The notes: generated by a model not told the origin, from the letters alone. A DNA stretch of 23,106 nt from an uncultured Clostridia bacterium (GCA_944350065.1 CALVOD010000011.1:1-23106); one strand, 5' to 3'. Counted from the first letter of the stretch, positions 1 to 8,450 are shown. Translations and numbers: made by a program.

Positions 1-259
1 AAGACTTCAATATCATCTCCGGGTCGGGATTGGACAGATTGATGAAATACGGAGCGTGCACGCTCATTTCCACGCCGTTCCTTCCGAACGCGTCGCCTAT
101 CTTGCGCGCCGTAGCTTCCGGAAGATTAACGCCCCTGCCGAAAGAATACTCGAATACGTCGATCCCGCGCGCCGCGCACCACGGAGCCGCTTCTATCGTC
201 GTCGTATGACCTTCGTCGAAAAAACTTTGCGAGTTACCCGCCACACCGAATTTAATCAT
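1..259 (-). CDS. nfo: Endonuclease IV-like AP endonuclease (AP endonuclease family 2), partial
   Basis: The first 86 codons of a TIM-barrel protein are present; the gene runs off the left edge. The N-terminus MIKFGVAGNS and the segment SVHAPYFINL (residues 66-75) match the AP endonuclease family 2 fold, in which the His of this segment (H68 here) is a zinc ligand. The family cleaves DNA 5' of abasic sites in base-excision repair, using three zinc ions; the other metal ligands lie outside the window. The ATG at 259 overlaps the ribF stop by 8 bp (ATGATTAA), so translation is probably coupled to ribF. An AAGGG stretch about 12 nt upstream is a weak ribosome-binding site. A related sugar-isomerase-like TIM barrel cannot be excluded from the fragment alone. 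Confidence 0.8.
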   Translation of the reverse strand, partial: MIKFGVAGNSQSFFDEGHTTTIEAAPWCAARGIDVFEYSFGRGVNLPEATARKIGDAFGRNGVEMSVHAPYFINLSNPDPEMILKS

Positions 260-1181
260 CGCCGTCCATTACCCTTCTTATGTCGCTTTCTATTTGCTTT
301 TTCAGTTCTTCTTTGGAATCGAAACGGAATATGCTGCGTATCCTGTCCACGAACTCCACGCGTATTATTTTGCCGTAAACGTCGCCGTCGAAGCCGATTA
401 TGTGCGTTTCCACCCCTTTTACCGTCTCGCCGAACGTGGGACACGCGCCCACGTTGGTGACCGAGCGGTACCTCACGCCGTCCACCACGGTACGCGTTTC
501 GTACACGCCGTCGAAAGGCAACAGCTTTTCGGGCGGCAAAGTAAGATTGGCGGTAGGAAGCGCGAAACTTTTACCCACGCCCCTGCCGTGCAAAACGCTT
601 CCTTCTGCGAAATATCTTCTGCCGAGCAGCGCGTTAGCCGCCGCTACTTCGCCGAGCGAGAGGTATTCGCGGATATCGGAACTCGATATTTTGCGCTCCC
701 ACTCTTTAAGGAGAGGTTGTTTTATCGCTATTATGCCGCGCTTACGCGCCCATTCCTCGAGTTCGGCTATACCGTAAGCGGCGTTTTTACCGAAACGGAA
801 ATCCTCTCCCGCAATGACCGCGGACAATTTGTATCCGTCCAGCATTTCGAGAAAGTTTTCCGCGCTTATCTCGAGAAAATCCGCGGACGGCGAAGCGATA
901 AGCACGTTTTTACGGGGGATGCCCGCTTCTTCGAACAATTCGAGCCGCTCCTCGAGCAGATACACGAGACGCGTTTTGCTCCCGAGCGCTTCGAAAAAGT
1001 CGTCGTCGAAGGTGAATATGTGCGGTTCGAAATTGCAAAGGTCGCATACGGATAGCATACGGGAGACGATTTCACGGTGCCCGCGGTGCAGACAATCGAA
1101 AAAGCCGAGCGCAAGCATACGCCCTTTTTCGATTTCCTTTTCGTCTGTCCGCTGTTTCTGCATTTTGTAAGTACCGCCCAT
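252..1181 (-). CDS. ribF: Bifunctional riboflavin kinase / FAD synthetase RibF
   Basis: RibF phosphorylates riboflavin to FMN and adenylylates FMN to FAD in the cytoplasm. The N-terminal nucleotidyltransferase half shows GFFDCLHRGH (residues 26-35, the HxGH signature), GEDFRFG (125-131) and ISSSDIR (165-171). The C-terminal kinase half shows GRGVGKSFALPTANL (199-213) and NVGACPTF (243-250), followed by an ETH motif near residue 258. At 309 residues the length is normal. I chose the ATG at 1181, not the longer open frame to 1253, because it has a GAGG ribosome-binding site and forms a TAATG junction with the truB stop. The extra 24 upstream residues lie inside truB and look unlike the family. 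An internal ATG at 1163 is possible but has a weaker site. Confidence 0.93.
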   Translation of the reverse strand: MGGTYKMQKQRTDEKEIEKGRMLALGFFDCLHRGHREIVSRMLSVCDLCNFEPHIFTFDDDFFEALGSKTRLVYLLEERLELFEEAGIPRKNVLIASPSADFLEISAENFLEMLDGYKLSAVIAGEDFRFGKNAAYGIAELEEWARKRGIIAIKQPLLKEWERKISSSDIREYLSLGEVAAANALLGRRYFAEGSVLHGRGVGKSFALPTANLTLPPEKLLPFDGVYETRTVVDGVRYRSVTNVGACPTFGETVKGVETHIIGFDGDVYGKIIRVEFVDRIRSIFRFDSKEELKKQIESDIRRVMDGDD

Positions 1182-2059
1182 TATAACAACCTCGTTTTTA
1201 TTTCCATAACGCCCCCGACGTTTTCCGCAAGCGCTGTCAATTCGCCCTCGCAATAAAGACGGAATACGCCTTCGGGCATTCCTGCGGGCGATGTTTTTAC
1301 GCCGTTAAGCGCCTTGCGCGCATCTTCCTGCGGGCAGTCGTACCGTTTAAATTCTTTCAAAACGGCTTCTGCGGGTATTATTTTATCGGCAATCCCCGCT
1401 TCGAGCTCCTCCAAAGTATATGCGTCGGCAATACGGAATTCCCCGCTCCGTTCTCTGCGAATGTAGCGCATATATCCGCACGTTCCGAGCGCCTTAGCCA
1501 TATCGCGCGCGATACTCCTTATATAAGTGCCGCCTCCGCAAGTTACGCGGAATGCGTGAGCTTTCTCCCCGCCTTCGCCGCAAACGCCGCAATATTCGAT
1601 GGCGTCTATGCGTACTCGGCGCGAACGGAGCTCGAACTCTTTTCCTTCACGCGCGAGATCGTAAGCGCGCCTGCCGTCTACGGATTTAGCGGAATACGCG
1701 GGCGGAATCTGGTCGATATCGCCCGTAAGCGAAGGTATTACCGCAAGAATATCGGCTTCGGTCGGCATAACGCAGGATTCTTCGATAACCGTGCCCGACG
1801 CGTCGAGCGTGTCCGTACTTTTACCGAACACGAATTCGGTATAATATATTTTGGTTTTCTCGCTGAAATAATCGAAAAGCCGCGTGGCTCTGCCTATCGC
1901 TATCGGCAAAACGCCTTCGCCGTCCGGGTCGAGCGTTCCGGTATGCCCGACTTTAACGCCCGATATGCCCTGCGCGCGCAAAATGCCCTTGACCTTTCCC
2001 ACAACGCGGGATGAAGTCATGCCTTTCTTTTTGTTTACGTTGAGAAACCCGCAAAGCAT
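1181..2059 (-). CDS. truB: tRNA pseudouridine-55 synthase TruB
   Basis: TruB converts U55 in the T-arm of tRNAs to pseudouridine. The 292-residue protein has the family start (GFLNVNKKKGMTSSRVV) and the catalytic loop GHTGTLDPDGEGVLP, with the nucleophilic aspartate at D44. IPPAYSAKSVDGRRAYDLAR and GGGTYIRSIARDM motifs follow, and a C-terminal extension resembles a PUA-like domain. The open frame extends to 2212, but the 51 extra residues lie within nrnA and are low-complexity antisense-like sequence. The ATG at 2059 comes 4 nt after the nrnA stop with GGAGAA upstream, so I placed the start there. Its stop overlaps the ribF start (TAATG), indicating co-translation. Confidence 0.95.
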   Translation of the reverse strand: MLCGFLNVNKKKGMTSSRVVGKVKGILRAQGISGVKVGHTGTLDPDGEGVLPIAIGRATRLFDYFSEKTKIYYTEFVFGKSTDTLDASGTVIEESCVMPTEADILAVIPSLTGDIDQIPPAYSAKSVDGRRAYDLAREGKEFELRSRRVRIDAIEYCGVCGEGGEKAHAFRVTCGGGTYIRSIARDMAKALGTCGYMRYIRRERSGEFRIADAYTLEELEAGIADKIIPAEAVLKEFKRYDCPQEDARKALNGVKTSPAGMPEGVFRLYCEGELTALAENVGGVMEIKTRLL

Positions 2060-2063
2060 TGCG

Positions 2064-3050
2064 CTATTCTCCGTCGCCGTCCGCGCCGTCAAGCACAAGC
2101 GCCGCGGCTTCCGTAAGTTTTTTGACGGTTTCGTCGTAGGAGGCGTAAATGCGGCATCCGCTCGCGTTCGCGTGTCCTCCGCCTCCGAACAATGCCGCGT
2201 ATTTACCCGCATTCACTCCGCCTTTGGTGCGAATACCCACCTTAAACGCGCGTTTATCAGCCATTTCCGCTACGGAAACGGCAATTTCCACGCCTTCGAT
2301 ATTTATAACGGAATTGATAATGCCCTCGGTATCTTTATCGACGGTTCCCGTGGCTTCGAAATCGGAACGCATAAAAGAGATAAGTCCCATGCGGTCGCCA
2401 AGGAAAAATCGCGTTTTCCCGAGCACGCGGTTGCGCAAATCGAAAATCGCTCGGCGTTCCTCTTTGACGAGCTTATACAGCAGACGGTAGGCGTCTACGC
2501 CGTAAGCACGCAGTTCGAGCGCTATGCGCAGCGTTTCGTCGCTCGTATTGGAGAACGCAAAGGCGCCCGTGTCGGTCAGAAGCCCCGCGTAAAGACAGGT
2601 CGCCACGTCGCAATCGATAGCCGAAGCGTCGTTTTCTTTAAAAAATTTATACAGTATCTGAGCCGTTGCCGCCACGTTTTCGAATACCGTCTCGTCCGCA
2701 AACGGCTCCGAAGTCTCGTGATGATCGAAACAAACGCGTTCGTCACACTTTTCGAAATACACTTTCGCCGAGGAAGCGCCCATGCGGCTCGCGCTGCCGC
2801 AGTCGAGCGCTATTCCGAGGTCGTAACGCTTGCAGGTGTAAACCCCTATCGCTTCGATATTTGGTAAAATATAGAGATTTTCGCGGATATCTTCCTTTTT
2901 CTCGACATAAACGTCAACCGTTTTGCCGAGGTTGCGAAGATAGGCGTACATGGCAAGACTGCTTCCGACGCAGTCGCCGTCCGGGTTTATGTGCATAAAC
3001 ACGGCTACGCTCTCTGCCGAAAACAGTCTCTTGGTGATACTCTCGTACAT
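2064..3050 (-). CDS. nrnA: DHH-family nanoRNase / bifunctional oligoribonuclease and pAp phosphatase NrnA
   Basis: NrnA degrades 2-5 nt RNA fragments and dephosphorylates 3'-phosphoadenosine 5'-phosphate (pAp), using manganese. All DHH-superfamily signatures are visible: HINPDGDCVGS (H20, D24, D26), ALDCGS (D83), DHH (109-111), LLTDTGAF (D160) and the DHHA1 substrate-binding motif GGGGHANASG (289-298). The length of 328 residues is typical. The ATG at 3050 overlaps the rbfA stop as TAATG, so it is translationally coupled. Its place between rbfA and truB is common in Clostridia. It is not a RecJ: it is short and lacks the extra RecJ domains. Confidence 0.93.
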   Translation of the reverse strand: MYESITKRLFSAESVAVFMHINPDGDCVGSSLAMYAYLRNLGKTVDVYVEKKEDIRENLYILPNIEAIGVYTCKRYDLGIALDCGSASRMGASSAKVYFEKCDERVCFDHHETSEPFADETVFENVAATAQILYKFFKENDASAIDCDVATCLYAGLLTDTGAFAFSNTSDETLRIALELRAYGVDAYRLLYKLVKEERRAIFDLRNRVLGKTRFFLGDRMGLISFMRSDFEATGTVDKDTEGIINSVINIEGVEIAVSVAEMADKRAFKVGIRTKGGVNAGKYAALFGGGGHANASGCRIYASYDETVKKLTEAAALVLDGADGDGE

Positions 3051-3400
3051 TATTTGTTCTCGTCCTTATTGAGTTCTTTGAGAATACGGTCGATTTTGAG
3101 ACCGTAATCGATGCTTTCGTCAAGCACGAAAGTAAGTTCGGGCACCGCGCGCACCTTCATACGGGCGAAAAGCTCGTTCCTAAGATATCCCGACGCCGCG
3201 TTCAGCCCCGCTATAACGCCCGCGGGATTGGACGAGCCCATTACGCTGACGTATACCTTGCAATATTTGAGGTCACCCGTGGTCTCCGCGCGCATTATGC
3301 TCAACATTTCGCAGTCGTGCACACGCGGATCCTTGACTTCGAGCATTATAAGCTCCATAAGCTCTTTGCGTATCTCCGCGTTTACCCTTTCGATTTTCAT
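3050..3400 (-). CDS. rbfA: 30S ribosome-binding factor RbfA
   Basis: RbfA is a small KH-fold factor that binds immature 30S subunits and promotes 16S rRNA 5'-end maturation. The 116-residue product has the expected N-terminus (RVNAEIRKELMELI, then VKDPRV), the central LKYCKVYVSVMG strand and the C-terminal block ASGYLRNELFARMKVRAVPE followed by FVLDESIDYGLKIDRIL. The start is firm: AAGGAGG lies 9 nt before the ATG at 3400, in the 58-bp gap after infB. The stop is shared with the nrnA start (TAATG). Confidence 0.95.
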   Translation of the reverse strand: MKIERVNAEIRKELMELIMLEVKDPRVHDCEMLSIMRAETTGDLKYCKVYVSVMGSSNPAGVIAGLNAASGYLRNELFARMKVRAVPELTFVLDESIDYGLKIDRILKELNKDENK

Positions 3401-3458
3401 AAATGCAGCCTCCTTTTCACGCAGGTTCTCCCGTCGCCGTTCGGCTTACGCGATCGCC

Positions 3459-6122
3459 TCAGCTCCTGTCCTCGACCACTTCGAAGGATTCGATGATATC
3501 CCCTTCCTGTATGTCGTTGCAGTTGGCAAGCCCGATACCGCATTCATATCCGGATACGACTTCCTTCACGTTGTCCTTCATCCGCTTCAAAGAGTCGATC
3601 GCCGTGTCCGCAACCACTACGTTATCGCGGATAAGACGGACTTTCGCGTTCTTGACGATCTTGCCGTCAAGCACCATACAGCCGGCAATCGTGCCTACGC
3701 CGCTGATCTTGTAGATGGCGCGCACTTCGGCTTTGCCGAGGTATTGCTCCTTGTACTTGGGTGCGGAAAGACCTTTGATTGCGTATTTTACGTCGTTGAT
3801 AGCGTCGTATATCACTCGGTAAAGCCTTATTTCAACGTTCTTGGCTTCTGCCGCCGCTTTGGCGTTCGCGTGCGGACGGACGTTGAAGCCTATGATTATC
3901 GCGTTAATCGAGTCGGCAAGCGCTACGTCGGATTCGTTTATCGCGCCAACCATCGCGTGCGCTACGCGAACGCGTACTTCGTCCGTGGTAAGCTCCATAA
4001 GACTCTCGCGGATAGCTTCGACGGAGCCCTGCACGTCCGCTTTTATAATAATGTTGAGGTCCTTGAGCTTACCTTCCTCTATTCCGCGGAATACGTCGTC
4101 AAGCGTTATCTTACCGCTGTTGAGCTTCTTCTCCTTGTCGCGGGCTATACGTTCCGCAACCACGCTCTTGAGCAGCTTCTCGTCGTCCACCGCCATAAGC
4201 TGGTCGCCCGAATCGGGAACTTCGTCGAGACCGAGAATGGCAACCGCCATAGACGGACCCGCTTTCTTCACGTTCCTGCCCTTGTCGTCCTGCATCGCTC
4301 TGACTTTACCGATGACGGTGCCCGCCACGATATGGTCTCCGACGGAAAGCGTTCCGTTCTGTACGAGCACGGTGGCGATGGGTCCTTTGCCCTTATCGAG
4401 TCTCGCTTCGACGACTGTACCGCGCGCTTTACGGTCGGGATTCGCTTTAAGCTCCATAATATCGGCTACCGTAAGGATATTCTCGAGCAAAAGATCCATA
4501 TTCGCGCCCGTCTTCGCGCTGACCGGAACGACGGGTATGTCGCCGCCCCATTCTTCGGCAAGAAGATCGTATTCCGTAAGTTGCGACTTCACTCTCTCCA
4601 CGTCCGCGCCGGTCTTGTCTATCTTATTGATGGCAACGATTATCTTGACGCCCGCAGCTTTGCAGTGGTTGATGACTTCCACCGTTTGCGGCATTATGCC
4701 GTCGTCCGCGGCTACGACTATGACGACTATGTCCGTCACGTTCGCTCCGCGTGCGCGCATCGCCGTGAACGCCGCGTGTCCGGGAGTGTCGAGGAAGCAT
4801 ATCGGTCTGCCGTTCACCGTAGTCGTGTACGCGCTGATGTGCTGCGTTATGCCGCCCGCTTCGCCTGCCGCAACGTTGGATTTCTTGATATAGTCCAATA
4901 TCGAAGTTTTGCCGTGGTCGACGTGTCCCATTATCGTTACGATCGGAGGACGCGGCTTGAGACAGGAAGGATCGTCTTCCGCTTCGTTCTCGAAGTAAGA
5001 AATGAGCTTCTCCTCGCTGGTTTCCTCTTTCTGTAATTCGATAGTGATACCGAGGTCGCTCGCGACGAGTTCCGCCGTTTCGAAGTCGATATTGTCGTTA
5101 ATCGTCTTCATTATGCCGAGCTGGAACAGTCTCTTGATGATTTCCGCGCCCGCTTTACCGATTTTCTCGGCAAGCTCTTTCACCGTGAAATTCTCTTTTG
5201 TGAATACCGCGTGCTCTATCACCATGGCTTCGGTTACGGTGAATTCTTTCTTCTGCGCTCCCGTTTTCCTCGTGCGGATCTTCTTGATCTCGCCCATTTC
5301 GTCGTACTCGACTACCGCGCCGTCGGTAACGTAACCTTTCTTGGTCATCGCCTTCTTGTTGGTACGCGTCTTGTCCTCGGGACGGTTGTCGGCAACCTTC
5401 TTCTTAGGCGCGTTGCCGCCCGCTTGCGGCATGGGCGCATTGTTGATGCGGTCTATCGCCGACTGACGGAACGAAACGGACGAGCTCGCGCCGCCCTGCG
5501 GTCTGCGAGGCTGTCCCTGTCCGCCCTGCGGACGATCTCCGTAGCGCCTTTGTCTCGGCTCCTCGACGGGCGGGATATACGTCTTGATGACCGGCTTGGC
5601 TATAACCGGCTTTTTGTTCTTGTTTATTATCGATTCCGCTGCGGATTTGGCGGCAAGCCTTTGCTTCGAAAGAGGTTCTTCCTCCTGCGCCGCTACGCGT
5701 GCGGGTGCTGCGGGTTCCTCTTTGGTTTCCTTAACCTCAGGCGCCCCCTGCTTGCGTTCGGCTTCGACCGCTTCGGCGGGCGCGGCTTCGGGTTTGACCG
5801 TTTCCGTAGCCTCTTGCGCCGCTTTGCGCTCCTCAGCCTCCGCTTTCTGCTCCTCCGGTACTATCGGAGTGGCGGTAGCTTCTTTAATAGCTTCCTCTTT
5901 CTCTTTTTCCGCTCTGCGCTTTTCCGCTTCGAGCGCTTCGCGCTCCTCCGCTTCGCGCAAAAAATCCGCGTACTTGTCGTCAAGCGACTTGCGGGCTACG
6001 TCAAGCACCTTGCGGTACTCCGCAATCGTTTTCGTTATGCCCTCCCTTTTCGCTTTAAGCACGCTTTCTATTTTCGAGATGTTGTGCACGGTGTTTTGTT
6101 CGTTGTTCACGCTTCCTGCCAT
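3459..6122 (-). CDS. infB: Translation initiation factor IF-2
   Basis: IF-2 is the GTPase that delivers initiator fMet-tRNA to the 30S subunit and promotes subunit joining. The 887-residue protein has a long charged N-terminus (Glu/Lys/Ala-rich about 20-150, Gly/Pro/Arg-rich about 190-215), then an IF2_N module near 295-345. The G domain shows GHVDHGKT (399-406), DTPGH (445-449), NKID (499-502) and SAK (535-537). The conserved C-terminal domains II-IV follow, ending in the usual ESFEVVE-like tail. The start ATG at 6122 has GAGGA upstream. The N-terminal low-complexity region varies widely in the family and is not a sign of transfer. An AT-rich leader of 110 bp separates it from ylxQ. Confidence 0.97.
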   Translation of the reverse strand: MAGSVNNEQNTVHNISKIESVLKAKREGITKTIAEYRKVLDVARKSLDDKYADFLREAEEREALEAEKRRAEKEKEEAIKEATATPIVPEEQKAEAEERKAAQEATETVKPEAAPAEAVEAERKQGAPEVKETKEEPAAPARVAAQEEEPLSKQRLAAKSAAESIINKNKKPVIAKPVIKTYIPPVEEPRQRRYGDRPQGGQGQPRRPQGGASSSVSFRQSAIDRINNAPMPQAGGNAPKKKVADNRPEDKTRTNKKAMTKKGYVTDGAVVEYDEMGEIKKIRTRKTGAQKKEFTVTEAMVIEHAVFTKENFTVKELAEKIGKAGAEIIKRLFQLGIMKTINDNIDFETAELVASDLGITIELQKEETSEEKLISYFENEAEDDPSCLKPRPPIVTIMGHVDHGKTSILDYIKKSNVAAGEAGGITQHISAYTTTVNGRPICFLDTPGHAAFTAMRARGANVTDIVVIVVAADDGIMPQTVEVINHCKAAGVKIIVAINKIDKTGADVERVKSQLTEYDLLAEEWGGDIPVVPVSAKTGANMDLLLENILTVADIMELKANPDRKARGTVVEARLDKGKGPIATVLVQNGTLSVGDHIVAGTVIGKVRAMQDDKGRNVKKAGPSMAVAILGLDEVPDSGDQLMAVDDEKLLKSVVAERIARDKEKKLNSGKITLDDVFRGIEEGKLKDLNIIIKADVQGSVEAIRESLMELTTDEVRVRVAHAMVGAINESDVALADSINAIIIGFNVRPHANAKAAAEAKNVEIRLYRVIYDAINDVKYAIKGLSAPKYKEQYLGKAEVRAIYKISGVGTIAGCMVLDGKIVKNAKVRLIRDNVVVADTAIDSLKRMKDNVKEVVSGYECGIGLANCNDIQEGDIIESFEVVEDRS

Positions 6123-6232
6123 TCTCTTTCCGTCCTCTATTTTTTCGTATTAAGATTTATGTTTTTCGGTTTTTGTTTATTTCCGTTATTTTGTTTCGAT
6201 TTCGCCGCTTCCGAAAGCGTTATATGCGCTAC
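6123..6232 (-). other. AT-rich spacer between ylxQ and infB
   Basis: The 110-bp gap is strongly A-rich on the coding strand and contains no credible small gene. One short hairpin (CGCTT / AAGCG, tetraloop TCGG on the minus strand, 6206-6219) lies just after the ylxQ stop. It has no U-tract, so it is unlikely to terminate transcription. The A-rich stretch may keep the infB ribosome-binding region unstructured. I found no convincing -35/-10 pair. Confidence 0.4.
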
Positions 6233-6538
6233 TCACTCCGCGTCGATTTGCTTCAGTATGGCTTCCGCAAGGTTCTTTTCGCGTATCCCTATCGCCTTGA
6301 CGCCTTCGCGCGAAACCATAGCCCCGACGTCCTCCACGGTTACCACTCGCATACCCGTTTCTTTCGCGTGCGCAAGCACTTTCGAAGCGGAATTCGCGCC
6401 GAGACTTTCCGATATCAACACCAACATCCGCTTGTTGCTCGCGATTATGTTGTCGGCGCCGAACACCACTTTGCCCGCTTTGAGAGCAAATCCCACGTAA
6501 CTACTTATTTTCGTTGCGCATTCCGGCGATAATTTCAT
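6233..6538 (-). CDS. ylxQ: L7Ae/L30e-family RNA-binding protein YlxQ
   Basis: A 101-residue member of the ribosomal L7Ae/L30e/S12e/Gadd45 fold, which binds kink-turn-like RNA; the exact cellular role of YlxQ is unsettled. The sequence shows the fold's typical pattern: KISSYVGFALKAGKVVFG, the central RMLVLISESLG strand, and a variable C-terminal half. The open frame reaches 6628, but the first 30 extra residues are Arg/Lys-rich antisense-like sequence inside ylxR. The ATG at 6538 has an excellent GGAGGAG ribosome-binding site about 6 nt away, so I start there. This makes a 38-bp overlap with the end of ylxR (6501-6538). Confidence 0.9.
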   Translation of the reverse strand: MKLSPECATKISSYVGFALKAGKVVFGADNIIASNKRMLVLISESLGANSASKVLAHAKETGMRVVTVEDVGAMVSREGVKAIGIREKNLAEAILKQIDAE

Positions 6539-6761
6539 ATATCTCCTCCGGCACCGCAGTTTTGAACGACCTGTCCAAAGCGCGTTTTTTGCGGCACGTT
6601 TCGGGGCATCCGCCCTCCCTGCAAACATACGCGCCGCGCCCGCCGGCTTTGCCGCTATCGTCTACCGCGAATTCGCCTCCCGGCATGCGTACGACGCGTA
6701 TAAGTTCGCTTTTATTCTTTCTCACGCGGCAGACCGCGCACATTCTTTCGGGTTTGTACAT
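6501..6761 (-). CDS. rnpM: RNase P modulator RnpM (YlxR)
   Basis: YlxR/RnpM is a small RNA-binding protein, shown in Bacillus to bind RNase P RNA and modulate its activity. The 86-residue protein has the family landmarks: RMCAVCRVRKNKSELIRVV at the start and the GGRGAYVCREGGC motif near residues 40-52, then a basic helix (CRKKRALDRSFK). It lies between nusA (28-bp gap) and ylxQ (38-bp overlap), the standard Firmicutes arrangement. No strong ribosome-binding site precedes the ATG at 6761. M7 is an alternative start, but MYKPERMC fits the family better. Confidence 0.92.
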   Translation of the reverse strand: MYKPERMCAVCRVRKNKSELIRVVRMPGGEFAVDDSGKAGGRGAYVCREGGCPETCRKKRALDRSFKTAVPEEIYEIIAGMRNENK

Positions 6762-6789
6762 TTCCGTACGCTAACGGCGCCTATGCCCG

Positions 6790-7872
6790 TTACTCCTCGG
6801 TCGTCTCCGTGCCTTCGTCGTCGCCTACCGCTACGGAATAAGGTTTTACGTCGATTTTGTAACCGGTAAGTTTGGCGGCGAGTTTGGCGTTCTGACCGCC
6901 TTTGCCGATTGCGAGCGAAAGTTTATCGTCGGGAACGATGACTCTCGCCTGCTGCTCGGTCTCGTTAAGCTGAACCATCAGAACCTTAGCGGGCGAAAGT
7001 GCGCGCACGATATATTCCGAAGGATTGGAGCTGTAAAGAATTACGTCCACTTTTTCGCCGTTAAGCTCGTTGATGACGGCGTTCACGCGGGAGCCCTTAG
7101 GTCCTATGCAGGAACCGATGGAATCGATATTAGGGTCTTCGCTGTAAACAGAAAGTTTGGTGCGGAGTCCCGCTTCGCGGACTATATTCTTGATTTTGAC
7201 GAGATTGGAGCGGATTTCGGGAACTTCTATTTCGAAAAGTTTCCTTACGAAACCGGCGCAGCTGCGCGATACCATGACTCTCGAAGTGCCTTTCGCGTCG
7301 GTGCGAACCTTCTTGACGTAAACCTTTATTTTGTCGCCCACGTTGAGCTTCTCGCCGCGTACCTGGTCGCCGGTGGCGAGGATGCCTTCCATCTGCGTGC
7401 CCACTATTTCTACGGACACGGTGCCGGTGGACTCTATTCTGCGCACGACTGCCTGCATAAGCTCGCCTTCGCGCTCGTTCATCTCGCTCATAACCTGTTC
7501 GCGCTTCGCCTCGTTGATGCGCTGGGTGATGACCTGCTTGGCGGTCTGCGCCGCAATCCTCGAAAGATCGTCGGGCGAAACCACTTCGCCTATAAGCTCG
7601 CCCACTTCCGCGTCAGGCTTAATGTCGCGGGCTTCTTCGAGAGATATTTCGGAATCTTCCTGCGGCTCGCCGTCCACTACCGTCTGATATGCGAAAAATT
7701 CTATCGTATATGCTTCGGGATTCATTCTTACCGCAACGGCGCGGGATTCGCCAGACTCCTTCTTGAATGCGGACGCAAGTCCCGCTTCGAGAGAAGCGAT
7801 AAGCAGCGATTTGTCGATTTTGTACTCGTTTTCGATCTGGTCGAGCGCAAGGAACAGTTCTTTGTTTTTCAT
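6790..7872 (-). CDS. nusA: Transcription termination/antitermination factor NusA
   Basis: NusA binds RNA polymerase and nascent RNA and tunes pausing, termination and antitermination. Domain order in the 360 residues: N-terminal RNAP-binding domain (1-130), S1 domain (about 133-200), KH1 with GPKG (257-260) and KH2 with GKGG (323-326). The junction VMVSRSCAGFVRKLFEIEVP is diagnostic. It is short because, as in other Gram-positives, the acidic repeats of proteobacterial NusA are absent; the tail ends in a brief acidic stretch. A GGAGG site lies 11 nt before the ATG at 7872. rimP is 44 bp upstream. Confidence 0.97.
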   Translation of the reverse strand: MKNKELFLALDQIENEYKIDKSLLIASLEAGLASAFKKESGESRAVAVRMNPEAYTIEFFAYQTVVDGEPQEDSEISLEEARDIKPDAEVGELIGEVVSPDDLSRIAAQTAKQVITQRINEAKREQVMSEMNEREGELMQAVVRRIESTGTVSVEIVGTQMEGILATGDQVRGEKLNVGDKIKVYVKKVRTDAKGTSRVMVSRSCAGFVRKLFEIEVPEIRSNLVKIKNIVREAGLRTKLSVYSEDPNIDSIGSCIGPKGSRVNAVINELNGEKVDVILYSSNPSEYIVRALSPAKVLMVQLNETEQQARVIVPDDKLSLAIGKGGQNAKLAAKLTGYKIDVKPYSVAVGDDEGTETTEE

Positions 7873-7916
7873 TTTTGGGGTAACCTCCGTATTAAATTGT
7901 TATTAAGTTGTAGGTC

Positions 7917-8393
7917 CTATTTCAGACCTTTCATATCGACGTAAGGGCGAAGAACTTTGATATTCGCCTTCGGTATCGGCGTCCTGAGAGTCTTGATCTC
8001 GAGATACACGTTATCCGCGTCCTGCCCGAGAAGAATGCCCACTGCCTGCTTTTTCTTGCCGACCGGCTTGAGATAAACGGCTTCCACCTTTTCCCCGGCA
8101 TTGCGCTCGAAATCCCTGTCCGTAACTATCGGACGATCGAGCCCGGGAGAAGAAATGTTGAGCGTGTACGCCCTGCCGCAAGTAACGTCGGCGGCTTCGA
8201 GAGGCGCGTCGAGCGCGTCGTTGACTCTCACGCAATCGTCGAGATCCACGCCGCCTTTTTTGTAAATATAGACGGTAAGCGTATCCGTTTTGCCCACGCA
8301 ACCGAAAGCCACTTCAACGACTTCGTAACCGAGTTCTTCGACAACGGGGGTTATCACGCTTTCGGCGCGTTCTCTGACTGACTGATAATCCAT
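7917..8393 (-). CDS. rimP: Ribosome maturation factor RimP
   Basis: RimP assists 30S assembly. The 158-residue product shows the two-domain pattern: an N-terminal alpha/beta domain ending in LNISSPGLDRPI and a C-terminal SH3-like barrel starting around ERNAGEKVEAVYLK. The open frame continues to 8510 but the extra 39 residues cross an intergenic hairpin and AT-rich DNA. The ATG at 8393 has GAGG about 9 nt upstream and gives the usual family length. It is the first gene of the rimP-nusA-ylxR-ylxQ-infB block. Confidence 0.93.
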   Translation of the reverse strand: MDYQSVRERAESVITPVVEELGYEVVEVAFGCVGKTDTLTVYIYKKGGVDLDDCVRVNDALDAPLEAADVTCGRAYTLNISSPGLDRPIVTDRDFERNAGEKVEAVYLKPVGKKKQAVGILLGQDADNVYLEIKTLRTPIPKANIKVLRPYVDMKGLK

Positions 8394-8423
8394 TATAAGA
8401 CGCCTCACTCCTCTATATATCGA

Positions 8424-8450
8424 TTGAGAGTGGCCGCCGACCACTCTCAA
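8424..8450 (-). promoter_or_regulatory. Perfect hairpin in the rimP leader
   Basis: A perfect 10-bp inverted repeat (ttgagagtgg / ccactctcaa) with a 7-nt loop lies 30 bp upstream of the rimP start. On the transcript it is not followed by a run of U, so it is a poor intrinsic terminator. It could be an attenuator, an RNA-stability element or a protein-binding site. NusA is made from this operon, so feedback control is conceivable, but that is speculation. Confidence 0.6.

Noticed and set aside
1182..1253. N-terminal extension of RibF by 24 residues
   Set aside because: It lies within truB; the start at 1181 has GAGG upstream and a TAATG junction.
2060..2212. N-terminal extension of TruB
   Set aside because: The extra 51 residues overlap nrnA and look like antisense translation; the ATG at 2059 has a ribosome-binding site and matches the family start.
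3401..3458. GCCG-AA-CGGC inverted repeat between infB and rbfA as a terminator
   Set aside because: The loop is too short, there is no U-tract, and rbfA follows with its own strong ribosome-binding site.
3111..5036. A 641-codon open frame on the plus strand
   Set aside because: It is wholly antisense to rbfA and infB, whose proteins are certain. Its translation is rich in Arg, Val, Phe and His, with no recognisable domain. Biased codon use removes stops from the complementary strand.
6539..6628. N-terminal extension of YlxQ by 30 residues
   Set aside because: It is Arg/Lys-rich sequence within ylxR; the ATG at 6538 has a near-perfect ribosome-binding site.
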